Below are positions 1-7,195 of a stretch of DNA of 64,000 nt, one piece after another. Each line of letters opens with the position of its first letter. The stretch's first letter is position 1. Source of the stretch: Azospira restricta (GTDB lineage: Bacteria > Pseudomonadota > Gammaproteobacteria > Burkholderiales > Rhodocyclaceae); NCBI RefSeq assembly GCF_016858125.1, contig NZ_CP064781.1:1426001-1490000 (forward strand), in the 5' to 3' direction. The notes under the pieces are model-generated. The model made no database searches and was not told the origin of the DNA. It saw only the letters and a program-made list of their open reading frames with translations. Position numbers and translations under genes: made by a program.

Positions 1-135
1 GAGCGCGGCCGGCGAGCCGAGGCCGCCGGCGCCGATCACCAGCGCGTGCGCGCCGACGATGCGCTGCTGGCCTTCGATACCGATCTGGTCGAGCAGCAGG
101 TGACGGGAATAGCGGAGGAGTTGCTGGTCGTTCAT
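1..135 (-). CDS. moeB: MoeB/ThiF-family adenylyltransferase, N-terminal 45 residues (cut by window edge)
   Basis: Only the first 45 codons lie in the window; the gene runs off the left edge. The peptide starts MNDQQLLRYSRHLLLDQIG and reaches the nucleotide-binding GAGGLGSPA loop, the typical opening of E1-like enzymes that adenylate the C-terminal glycine of MoaD or ThiS. Position immediately downstream of the carboxyl-terminal protease gene on the same strand fits the moeB that often follows ctpA in betaproteobacteria. MoeB would activate the molybdopterin synthase small subunit, which suits the presence of the molybdoenzyme MsrP in this window. ThiF or HesA cannot be excluded from the N-terminus alone. 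Confidence 0.75.
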   Translation of the reverse strand, partial: MNDQQLLRYSRHLLLDQIGIEGQQRIVGAHALVIGAGGLGSPAAL

Positions 136-202
136 CGCGAATGGCGCGCCGCCGGCAGCGGACGCGCGGCCTGCGGCGGGGCGGCGGGAGGTGGGCGGCG
201 GC

Positions 203-622
203 TTACTTGTATTCCCGCCACTCCGGCGGCGTGTCGTCGTGGTCGCCGTGGGGGTGCTGTTCCCAGGCGTGCACGTAGGCCTCGTCGGAGCGCTTGAGGC
301 GGTATTCCGGCGCTTCCAGGTTGTGCAGCTGCGTTTCCTCGACGTAGTGGATCAGCGCCCGGGTCAGCTTGGAGAGCAGCGTGTTGTCGAGGTGGAAGCC
401 CTTCTCGACCAGCTCCTCCTCGAGGTCGCCGAGCGTGTAGCGGGTCAGCTCGTAGCCGACGGCGACGGCGCGCTTCTCGACGTGCGGCACGACTTCCAGC
501 TCCTCTTTGGCGGCGAGGTGGTCGCTGGCCTCGGGAACCTGTCCCGGGGGAAATTTGGCAAACAGGATTTCCCGCTGCTTGTGCAGCCAGGGGTCCTTCT
601 TCGCGGCGCTGTGCGGTGCCAT
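203..622 (-). CDS. Conserved-looking hypothetical protein, 139 aa
   Basis: I do not recognise this family. It is a soluble, charged 139-residue protein without signal peptide or membrane segment, rich in Glu, His and Lys. The middle (about residues 55-105) reads as alternating amphipathic helices, and the C-terminus is His/Asp-rich with a HPHGDHDD stretch that could bind metal, although that is only a compositional hint. It lies between the protease gene (25 bp upstream) and moeB on the same strand, so co-transcription is likely. The coding frame has normal codon usage for this genome and the ATG is preceded by GGGAGGGG, a plausible ribosome binding site. Confidence 0.7.
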   Translation of the reverse strand: MAPHSAAKKDPWLHKQREILFAKFPPGQVPEASDHLAAKEELEVVPHVEKRAVAVGYELTRYTLGDLEEELVEKGFHLDNTLLSKLTRALIHYVEETQLHNLEAPEYRLKRSDEAYVHAWEQHPHGDHDDTPPEWREYK

Positions 623-647
623 TTTTCCCCTCCCGGGAACTAAGCCG

Positions 648-2051
648 TCAAGGCTTATTCTGCATGATCTGCAAACCCTTGAGAAGGTTGATCGCCTGCC
701 CCAGCTGGTAGTCGCTCTTGGCGGCGGGTTCGGCGTGCGGCGAGTCCTTGTCGTCCTCTTCCTTGCCGCTGTTCGGCTTCGGTTTTGCCGGCGCCTTGCC
801 TTGTGGCTTCGCCGCGTCCTTCGCCGGTGCGCCGTCCTTGTCGTTGTCGAGGTGGCGCTCGAGATCGATTTCGCGCACGCGCTTGAAGCTGTCGCCGTTC
901 GGCGTTTCCTCGACGACGATGTCGGGTTCGATGCCCTTGGCCTGGATCGAGCGGCCCGACGGCGTGTAGTAGCGGGCCGTGGTCAGCTTGATCGCGGTGT
1001 TGCCGGGCAGCGGCAGCACGCTCTGCACCGAGCCCTTGCCGAAGGTCTGCGTGCCCATGATCACCGCCCGCTTGTGGTCCTGCAGCGCGCCGGCGACGAT
1101 CTCCGAGGCCGACGCCGAGCCGCCGTTGACCAGCACCACCATCGGCACCTTGTAGGCCTGCGGCGGCACTTCCTTGATGTAGTCGTCGCGCTTGCCGCCG
1201 CGCAGGTAGTCGTCGGCGGTGGCGAAATACTTGTGCTTGGCGTCCTCGGTGCGGCCGTCGGTCGAGGTGACCAGCGTCTTCGGCGGCAGGAAGGCGGCGG
1301 AGACGCCGACGGCGGCGTTGAGCAGGCCGCCCGGGTCGTTGCGCAGGTCGAGCACGAGCCCGTTCAGCGTGCCGGCCTTGTACAGGTCGTTGAGGTGCTT
1401 GACCACCGAGGCGCCGGTATTCTCCTGGAACGAGGTGACGCGGATGTAGCCGTAGCCGGGCTCGACCAGCTTCGACTTGACGCTCTGTACCTTGATCACC
1501 TCGCGCGTGAGCGTGATCTCGAGCGGCTTGGCCTCGCCCTTCCTGAGGATGGAGAGCCGAATCTGGGTCTTCGGCTTGCCGCGCATCTTCTTCACCGCAT
1601 CCGACAGCGTCAGGCCCTTCACCGGCGTGTCGTCGAGCTTGAAGATCAGGTCGCCGGCCTTGACGCCGGCGCGGTAGGCGGGAGTGTCCTCGATCGGCGA
1701 GATGACCTTGACCAGGCCGTCCTCCATGCCGACCTCGATGCCGAGGCCGCCGAACTCGCCCTGCGTGCCGACCTGCAGGTCCTTGAAGGCGTCGGCGTCG
1801 AGGTAGGCGGAGTGCGGGTCGAGGTTGGAGAGCATGCCGCTGATCGCGTGCGTGATCAGCTTCTTGTCCTCGACCGGCTCGACGTAGCCCTGCTTGATCG
1901 CGTTGAAGACCTCGGCGAAGGTGCGCAGTTCCTCGACCGGCAGGCCGCTGCGGACCTCCTTGTCCGCGATCGCCGAGAACTGAAGGCTGATCAGTACGCC
2001 CGCGACGAAACCGGTGCCGATCAGACCCGCCTTTTTCAACTTGCCTGCCAT
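648..2051 (-). CDS. ctpA: S41 family carboxyl-terminal processing protease
   Basis: A 467-residue periplasmic tail-specific serine protease. Residues 8-28 form a single N-terminal signal anchor. A PDZ domain spans roughly 100-175 (LGIEVG through the carboxylate-binding loop). The S41 catalytic domain follows, with the Ser-Lys dyad visible as S314 in GSASASE and K339 in TFGKGS, spaced 25 residues as in E. coli Prc. The last 70 residues are a low-complexity Lys/Pro/Asp tail. Proteins of this family trim or degrade envelope proteins and often regulate murein hydrolases. The EnvC-like activator lies 20 bp upstream on the same strand, so the two are very likely an operon acting on peptidoglycan remodelling. 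Confidence 0.93.
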   Translation of the reverse strand: MAGKLKKAGLIGTGFVAGVLISLQFSAIADKEVRSGLPVEELRTFAEVFNAIKQGYVEPVEDKKLITHAISGMLSNLDPHSAYLDADAFKDLQVGTQGEFGGLGIEVGMEDGLVKVISPIEDTPAYRAGVKAGDLIFKLDDTPVKGLTLSDAVKKMRGKPKTQIRLSILRKGEAKPLEITLTREVIKVQSVKSKLVEPGYGYIRVTSFQENTGASVVKHLNDLYKAGTLNGLVLDLRNDPGGLLNAAVGVSAAFLPPKTLVTSTDGRTEDAKHKYFATADDYLRGGKRDDYIKEVPPQAYKVPMVVLVNGGSASASEIVAGALQDHKRAVIMGTQTFGKGSVQSVLPLPGNTAIKLTTARYYTPSGRSIQAKGIEPDIVVEETPNGDSFKRVREIDLERHLDNDKDGAPAKDAAKPQGKAPAKPKPNSGKEEDDKDSPHAEPAAKSDYQLGQAINLLKGLQIMQNKP

Positions 2052-2070
2052 TCCTGAACTCCTGCCCGAA

Positions 2071-3333
2071 TTACTTGAGAGAGGCCCATTTCAGGGGGTC
2101 TACGGGCTGCCCCTGATGCCTGATTTCGAAGTATAGCCCCGATTCCGGGTTGCCACCGCTGTTGCCCACGGTGGCAACGGTGTCGCCGCCGCGCACCGCG
2201 TCGCCGACATTCTTCAGCAAGGCATCGTTGTTGCCGTAGATCGACAGGTAGGCGTCGCCGTGGTCGATGATCAGCAGGTTGCCGAAGCCGCGCAGCCATT
2301 CCGCGAAGACGACGCGGCCGCCGGCGATCGCCTTCACTTCGCTGCCGCCCGGGCTGCGGATGAACAGCCCTTTCCAGCTGCTGCCTTCCTGGCGCGCGCT
2401 ACCGAAACGGTTGGCGACCGTGCCTTTCACCGGCAGGCGCAGGTTGCCGCGCAGGCGCGCGAAGCTGCCGGCCGGTGCCGCCTGCGGCAGGTGCTCGTTC
2501 TCGATGCCGGGAGCGGCCGGGGCCGGCGTCGCCCGGGTCGTGCCCGGAACGGGGGCGCGCTTCGGCTGGCTCTGCGCGGCGATCAGCTTGGTCAGCCGGC
2601 TGATCAGCTGCGTCATCCGCTTCTCGTCGCGCTGCAGGTTGCCGACCGCCTTCTTCTGTGCGGCGATCTGCGCCGAGATTTTCGACAGCGTCGCCTTCTT
2701 CTGCTCGCGCTGGGCGAGCAGCTTCTCGTGCCGCTCCTTCTGCTTCTCCTCGACCATCGCCAGCGCCGCTGCGCGTTCGCGGGTGCTGGCGGCGAGCGCC
2801 TGCTTCTTCTTCAGGTTGGCGTCGATCTGCGCCAGCAGCTCGCTGCGCGCCTTGGCGACGGCGCCGAGGTAGTAGAGGTCGCGGGCGACCTGGTTCGGGT
2901 CGTTGCCGTTGAGCAGCAGCTGCAGCGAATCCGGCGTGCCGCGCAGGTACTGGTTGTAGAGCAGGCGTTCGAGCTGCGCCTGCTGCGCCGCCAGCTGCGC
3001 TTCCAGCGTCTTCGACTGCTGGCCGAGCTCGCGCAGCGACGACTGCAGGTCGCCCTTCTCTTCGCCGAGCTCGCGCAGTTCGCGCTGCAGGTGCGAGATC
3101 GAGCGCTCCGAGTCCTTCAGCTGGTCGGCGACCTCGGCGCGCGAGCCTTCGGCGGAGGAGATTTCCTTGCGCAGCTCCTCGATCCGGGCGCGCAGCTCCT
3201 TCAGGTCGGCCTGCTTCTCGACGATCTCGCCCTGGGCCGGCGGCGCGGCGAGGGCGGTCCACGGCGCGACGAGGGCGAGGGCGCCGCCGGCGGCGGCGAG
3301 CAGCCGGCGGGTGCGCTTACGGGCGGCGGGCAA
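2071..3333 (-). CDS. envC: EnvC-like murein hydrolase activator with degenerate LytM (M23) domain
   Basis: 420 residues: an N-terminal signal sequence (about 8-30), a long coiled coil in two blocks (about 35-125 and 150-245), an Ala/Pro-rich linker and a C-terminal LytM domain (about 300-420). The metal-binding residues of active M23 peptidases are missing. The usual HxGxD position reads SSWKGLFI and the HxH motif reads YFEIRH. This is the signature of EnvC-type amidase activators, which do not cut peptidoglycan but switch on AmiA/B-type amidases at the septum. Contrast the intact M23 peptidase at 62267-63604. It is the first gene of a minus-strand operon with ctpA. Confidence 0.9.
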   Translation of the reverse strand: MPAARKRTRRLLAAAGGALALVAPWTALAAPPAQGEIVEKQADLKELRARIEELRKEISSAEGSRAEVADQLKDSERSISHLQRELRELGEEKGDLQSSLRELGQQSKTLEAQLAAQQAQLERLLYNQYLRGTPDSLQLLLNGNDPNQVARDLYYLGAVAKARSELLAQIDANLKKKQALAASTRERAAALAMVEEKQKERHEKLLAQREQKKATLSKISAQIAAQKKAVGNLQRDEKRMTQLISRLTKLIAAQSQPKRAPVPGTTRATPAPAAPGIENEHLPQAAPAGSFARLRGNLRLPVKGTVANRFGSARQEGSSWKGLFIRSPGGSEVKAIAGGRVVFAEWLRGFGNLLIIDHGDAYLSIYGNNDALLKNVGDAVRGGDTVATVGNSGGNPESGLYFEIRHQGQPVDPLKWASLK

Positions 3334-3503
3334 TGGCGGAAGCAGCCGCGCCGGCCGCTGCGGAGAGGGTGGGGGCCTGCCGCCGATGAGGACGGGTCGT
3401 GGCGATCATGTGCATGGGGCAGGTGTCGGTTGGGAAGGCCCGGAATGCACCCGCCGGCAAGGCGTCGCGATCGGCGCAAGAAATCGCCGGCCGGCCGCAT
3501 CCA

Positions 3504-3533
3504 TTGGGTTAAACTGGTGAAACATTTTATAAT
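3504..3533 (+). promoter_or_regulatory. Probable sigma-70 promoter with perfect TATAAT box overlapping the ArsR start codon
   Basis: A perfect -10 hexamer TATAAT sits at 3528-3533 and a weak -35 (TTGGGT) at 3504-3509, spacing 18. The T of the hexamer end is inside the presumed ATG at 3532. If this promoter is used, transcription would start near 3540, after that ATG. Confidence 0.45.
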
Positions 3534-3885
3534 GAATCAGCTCACCGCACGAGCTTCGGTCATCTTGGAACACACCATCAACCTCATCGAAAAGCAGGAG
3601 CACATCGAGCAGGCGGCGCGCGCCCTGAAGGCGATCTCGCATCCGCTGCGGCTCAAGATTCTCTGCGTGATCGGCCCGGAAGAGGCCTGCGTGCAGGAAA
3701 TCGTCGATGCGGTCGGCACGTCCCAGAGCAACATCTCGCAGCACCTGGCGATCCTTCGCGAAAAGGGGGTTCTGCTGACGCGCAAGGACGCGAACCGGGT
3801 CTACTACCGGGTCGGCGACCAGCGCACGCTGCAGTTGATCGGTATGATGCGCGAAGTCTTCTGCGGCATTCCCCTGAACGCGTAG
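3532..3885 (+). CDS. ArsR/SmtB-family transcriptional regulator
   Basis: A 117-residue winged-helix repressor-type protein. The core motif ALKAISHPLRLKILCVI (about 31-47) is typical of ArsR proteins, followed by the recognition helix TSQSNISQHLAILREKG (63-79) and the wing RKDANRVYYRV. Cysteines at about 45, 53 and 111 might sense metal or redox state, but no classical CxCxxC motif is present. It lies 67 bp upstream of the rhodanese-glutaredoxin-secB run on the same strand, suggesting a sulfur or redox signal; this is inference. The start is uncertain: ATG 3532 overlaps a TATAAT box, GTG 3517 is also in frame, and no good Shine-Dalgarno is seen. Confidence 0.88.
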   Translation: MNQLTARASVILEHTINLIEKQEHIEQAARALKAISHPLRLKILCVIGPEEACVQEIVDAVGTSQSNISQHLAILREKGVLLTRKDANRVYYRVGDQRTLQLIGMMREVFCGIPLNA

Positions 3886-3952
3886 GCCGGACTGCGGCGT
3901 ACCCCGGCCGACGGGGGCGCGGCGACGGCATTTCATCATCGACGGAGTTCCC

Positions 3953-4369
3953 TTGGAGTTCATTCAACAAAACCTGCTGCTCGTCATCCTCACCGTGACC
4001 AGCGGCGCGATGCTGTTCGCGACCGGCTTCTTCGGCGGCGGTCCGCGCGTGACCACCGGCGAAGCGACCAAGCTGATCAACCGCGAGGACGCGCAGGTGA
4101 TCGACGTTCGCGATGCCGGCGAATTCGCCAACGGCCACCTGCTCGGCGCGAAGAACATCCCGGTCGCCAAGTTCGCCGAGCGCGCGGCCGACCTCGAGAA
4201 AATGAAGGGCAAGCCGGTGATCGTCTGCTGCGAGACCGGCATCCGCAGCGTGAAGGCGGTCAAGGAGCTGCAGAAGCTCGGCTTCGACCGCGTCTTCAAC
4301 CTCGACGGCGGCGTCGCTGCCTGGAACAAGGCCGGCCTGCCGCTGACCGGCAAGGGGGGGCGCAAGTGA
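3953..4369 (+). CDS. Membrane-anchored rhodanese-like protein
   Basis: A 138-residue protein with one N-terminal membrane segment (about 7-27) and a single rhodanese domain. The active-site loop CCETGIRS carries the catalytic Cys, the second of the pair at about residue 93, that would take up sulfane sulfur. The start is TTG at 3953, chosen because the peptide MEFIQQN is the usual N-terminus of these proteins and an ACGGAG sequence lies just upstream. Its stop overlaps the GTG start of grxC (GTGA), showing translational coupling. It probably moves sulfur or maintains thiol state together with the glutaredoxin next door. Confidence 0.87.
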   Translation: MEFIQQNLLLVILTVTSGAMLFATGFFGGGPRVTTGEATKLINREDAQVIDVRDAGEFANGHLLGAKNIPVAKFAERAADLEKMKGKPVIVCCETGIRSVKAVKELQKLGFDRVFNLDGGVAAWNKAGLPLTGKGGRK

Positions 4370-4638
4370 GCCGGCCGCGGGTGCTGATGTACAGCACCGC
4401 CGTCTGCCCCTATTGCGTCCGTGCCGAGCAGCTGCTGAAGGCCCGCGGCGTCGGCGAGATCGAGAAGGTGCGCATCGACCTCGACCCGGCGCGCCGCGAC
4501 GAAATGATGCAGAAGACCGGTCGCCGCACCGTGCCGCAGATCTACATCGGCGACACGCACGTCGGCGGTTGCGACGACCTGGTCGCCCTCGACCATGCCG
4601 GCGGGCTGCTGCCGCTGCTGACCGGCGCGACGAACTGA
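4366..4638 (+). CDS. grxC: Glutaredoxin 3
   Basis: 90 residues with the dithiol active site CPYC at positions 14-17 after the beta strand VLMYSTAV, the cis-proline region TVPQIYI and the glutathione-binding GGCDDL near the end. This is the classical GrxC layout and length. It is a cytoplasmic glutathione-dependent disulfide reductase. The GTG start overlaps the rhodanese stop by four bases. The following gene is secB, 37 bp downstream, an arrangement common in proteobacteria. Confidence 0.95.
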   Translation: MSRPRVLMYSTAVCPYCVRAEQLLKARGVGEIEKVRIDLDPARRDEMMQKTGRRTVPQIYIGDTHVGGCDDLVALDHAGGLLPLLTGATN

Positions 4639-4675
4639 TTTCCCGATTCACCTACCTTACGAAGAAAGCCTTGCC

Positions 4676-5152
4676 ATGAGCGAACCGCAGGAAGCCCCGT
4701 CCTTCTCGATCGAAAAACTGTACCTGAAGGACCTCTCGGTCGAAGTGCCGAATGCGCCGGAAATCTTCCTCGCGCAGGAAAATCCTCAGGTCGAGATCCA
4801 GCTGCAGACGAACGGGCAGAACCTCGGCGACGGCGCCTACGAAGTCACGCTGACGGTCACCGTCACCGCGCGCATCGAAGAGAAGACTGTCTTCCTGGTC
4901 GAGGTCGGCCAGGCCGGCATCTTCCGCATCTTCAACGTGCCCGACGAGAACCTCGAGCCGCTGCTCGCCGTCGCCTGCCCGAACATCCTCTTCCCGTACG
5001 CGCGCGAAGTGGTCTCGGACGCGGTCACCCGTGCCGGCTTCTCGCCGGTGGTGCTGCAGCCGGTCAACTTCGAGGGCATGTACATGGCGCGACTGCAGGA
5101 GGCGCAGGCGCAGCAGGCCGCCGCCGGCCCGCACGAAGTTCCCGTCCAGTAA
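4676..5152 (+). CDS. secB: Protein-export chaperone SecB
   Basis: 158 residues, the expected size of SecB. The family blocks are present: [19 protein letters not shown] near the N-terminus, then the [19 protein letters not shown] strand region and the [22 protein letters not shown] block. SecB is a tetrameric cytoplasmic chaperone that keeps outer-membrane and periplasmic precursors unfolded and hands them to SecA. It sits between grxC and gpsA as in E. coli, with an SH3 gene inserted before gpsA. AAAGCC precedes the ATG, so the ribosome binding site is weak. Confidence 0.96.
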   Translation: MSEPQEAPSFSIEKLYLKDLSVEVPNAPEIFLAQENPQVEIQLQTNGQNLGDGAYEVTLTVTVTARIEEKTVFLVEVGQAGIFRIFNVPDENLEPLLAVACPNILFPYAREVVSDAVTRAGFSPVVLQPVNFEGMYMARLQEAQAQQAAAGPHEVPVQ

Positions 5153-5162
5153 GGAGCCGCGC

Positions 5163-5612
5163 ATGGCGAAGCGCCTTCCGATCACCCTGCCGGCCGGTCT
5201 CGCGCTGCTGCTCGCATCGGTCCCGGCCTTCGCCATCGACTACCGCTCGGTCGAGACGGCGACCGTCCTCTACGACGCGCCGTCGGTGAAGGGCAAGCCG
5301 CTCTTCGTCATCCGCCGCCATACGCCGGTCGAGCCGGTGGTCAGCCTGGAAGGCTGGGCCAAGGTGCGCGACGCCGACGGCGGGCTGGCCTGGATCGAAC
5401 GGAAGTACCTGTCCGAGCAGCGCACCGTGCAGGTCGTCGCCGACCGCGCGCAGGTGCGCCGCGAGGCGAGCGACGAGTCGCCGCTCGCCTTCGAGGCGGA
5501 GAAGGGCGTCGCCCTCGAACTGCTCGAAGCCGGTGTCGGCGGCTGGGCCAAGGTGCGCCACCGCGACGGCCAGAGCGGCTTCGTCCGCGGCAACCAGGTC
5601 TGGGGACTATGA
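5163..5612 (+). CDS. Periplasmic bacterial-SH3-domain protein
   Basis: 149 residues with a Sec signal peptide ([12 protein letters not shown], cleavage near residue 23) and two tandem bacterial SH3-like repeats. Each repeat contains a recognisable W-A-K-V-R element: [11 protein letters not shown] at about 61-71 and [11 protein letters not shown] near the end. Such domains bind peptidoglycan or envelope partners. The ATG at 5163 follows AAGGAG with good spacing, and the stop overlaps the ATG of gpsA by four bases, so the two are co-translated. Function is otherwise unknown. Confidence 0.85.
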   Translation: MAKRLPITLPAGLALLLASVPAFAIDYRSVETATVLYDAPSVKGKPLFVIRRHTPVEPVVSLEGWAKVRDADGGLAWIERKYLSEQRTVQVVADRAQVRREASDESPLAFEAEKGVALELLEAGVGGWAKVRHRDGQSGFVRGNQVWGL

Positions 5613-6598
5613 ACGTCGGCGTCCTCTCCGCCGGTGCCTGGGGCACCGCGCTGGCGATCGCCTTCGCCGGCCGCCACCGCGTGACGCTGTGGGCGCGCGA
5701 GGCCGAGGTGGTGCAGACGATGCGCGAGACGCGCGAGAACCGCCGCTTCCTGCCCGGCTACCGGCTGCCCGACGGCCTCGCCGTCGAATCCGATTTTTCC
5801 GCGACCGTTGCCGGCGCCGACCTGCTGGTGGTGGCGACGCCGCTCGCCGGCCTGCGCCCGACGCTGCAGCGCCTCGTCGCCGAGCGCCAGGTGAAGCCGC
5901 TGGTGTGGGTGTGCAAGGGGCTGGAGGCGGGCACCGCCAAGCTGCCGCACGCGATCGCCGGCGAGGAGCTGGGGGGCGATGCCGTCTACGGCGCGCTGTC
6001 CGGCCCGAGCTTCGCCGAGGAGGTGGCGCAGGGGCTGCCGACGGCGGTGACGCTGGCCGCCAACGACGCCGACTTCGCCCGCGACACCGCGCTCGCGCTG
6101 CACACGCCGCGGCTGCGCATCTACGCCAACGACGACCTGCCCGGCGTCGAGGTCGGCGGCGCGGTGAAGAACGTGCTGGCGATCGCCACCGGCATCTCCG
6201 ACGGCCTCGGCCTCGGGCTGAACGCCCGCGCCGCGCTGATCACCCGCGGGCTGGCCGAGATCGCCCGCCTCGGGCTGGCGCTCGGCGGCAAGCGCGAGAC
6301 CTTCATGGGGCTGGCCGGCATGGGCGACCTGATCCTCACCTGCACCGGCGACCTCTCGCGCAACCGCCGCGTCGGCCTGGCGCTCGCGGCCGGCAAGACG
6401 TTGCCGCAGATCCTCGCCGAGCTCGGCCACGTCGCCGAAGGCGTCAGCACCGCGCGCGAAGTGGCGCGGCTGGCGCAGCAGCTGGGCATCGAGATGCCGA
6501 TCACGCAGGCGGTCGACGCCATCCTGCACCACGGCGTCGGCGCCGCCGCAGCCGTCGAGCAGCTGCTCGCGCGCGACCCGAAGATCGAGATGGCCTGA
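5609..6598 (+). CDS. gpsA: NAD(P)H-dependent glycerol-3-phosphate dehydrogenase
   Basis: 329 residues. The dinucleotide-binding loop [10 protein letters not shown] is at the N-terminus and the catalytic region contains [13 protein letters not shown], with the family's active-site Lys, followed by [14 protein letters not shown] and [10 protein letters not shown]. It reduces dihydroxyacetone phosphate to sn-glycerol 3-phosphate, the first step of phospholipid synthesis. It is the last gene of the rhodanese-grxC-secB-SH3-gpsA series and ends 30 bp from the convergent trmL gene. Confidence 0.95.
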   Translation: MNVGVLSAGAWGTALAIAFAGRHRVTLWAREAEVVQTMRETRENRRFLPGYRLPDGLAVESDFSATVAGADLLVVATPLAGLRPTLQRLVAERQVKPLVWVCKGLEAGTAKLPHAIAGEELGGDAVYGALSGPSFAEEVAQGLPTAVTLAANDADFARDTALALHTPRLRIYANDDLPGVEVGGAVKNVLAIATGISDGLGLGLNARAALITRGLAEIARLGLALGGKRETFMGLAGMGDLILTCTGDLSRNRRVGLALAAGKTLPQILAELGHVAEGVSTAREVARLAQQLGIEMPITQAVDAILHHGVGAAAAVEQLLARDPKIEMA

Positions 6599-6628
6599 AC
6601 CGGCCGTCGCTCTCCCGCGTTCCCCCGT

Positions 6629-7093
6629 TCAGATGCCGCCGGCGAAGTCCTGCTGCCGCCAGGCCTCGTAGACCGTCACCGCGACCGCGTTCGAGAGATT
6701 GACGCTGCGCCGCTCCGGCAGCATCGGCAGGCGCAGCCGCTGCTCCGGCGCGAATTCGGCCAGCAGTTCGTCCGGCAGGCCGCGGCTCTCCGGGCCGAAG
6801 ACGAAGACGTCGCCGGGCTGGAACGCCGGCGCGTCGTGGCGCCGGCTGGCCTTGGTCGTCAGTGCGAACATCCTTCTTCCCGCCAGCACGGCCGTGCACG
6901 CCGCCCAGTCGGCGTGCCGCCGCACGCGCGTGTATTCGTGGTAGTCGAGGCCGGCCCGCTTCAGCTCGCGGTCGTCCCAGCGGTAGCCGAGCGGTTCGAC
7001 GAGGTGCAATTCGGCGCCGGTGTTGGCGCAGAGGCGGATGACGTTGCCGGTGTTGGGCGGGATTTCGGGCTGGTAGAGGACGACGGAGAACAT
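6629..7093 (-). CDS. trmL: tRNA (cytidine(34)-2'-O)-methyltransferase
   Basis: A 154-residue SPOUT-class methyltransferase. It starts MFSVVLYQPEIPPNTGNVIR, the TrmL hallmark, and carries the trefoil-knot SAM-binding elements FGPESRGLP (about 99-107) and RSVNLSNAVAVTVYE near the end. It methylates the wobble nucleotide of certain leucine tRNAs. It is convergent with gpsA and divergent from mshE, with about 100 bp between. An open frame on this strand continues far upstream but is antisense to mshE/mshG; the ATG at 7093 is the real start. Confidence 0.94.
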   Translation of the reverse strand: MFSVVLYQPEIPPNTGNVIRLCANTGAELHLVEPLGYRWDDRELKRAGLDYHEYTRVRRHADWAACTAVLAGRRMFALTTKASRRHDAPAFQPGDVFVFGPESRGLPDELLAEFAPEQRLRLPMLPERRSVNLSNAVAVTVYEAWRQQDFAGGI

Positions 7094-7195
7094 GGGTGAC
7101 GTGACAAAGATGACACGGTGGCCGACGGCGAATGCGGTTAGAATCGGCCGCTGGGAGTAGGTGGCAACCAGAACAGAATAATACTGGAGCTTGGC

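Noticed and set aside
507-2057. Plus-strand open frame over ctpA
   Set aside because: Shadow of the S41 protease frame; low-complexity Leu/Arg/Val product without start signals.
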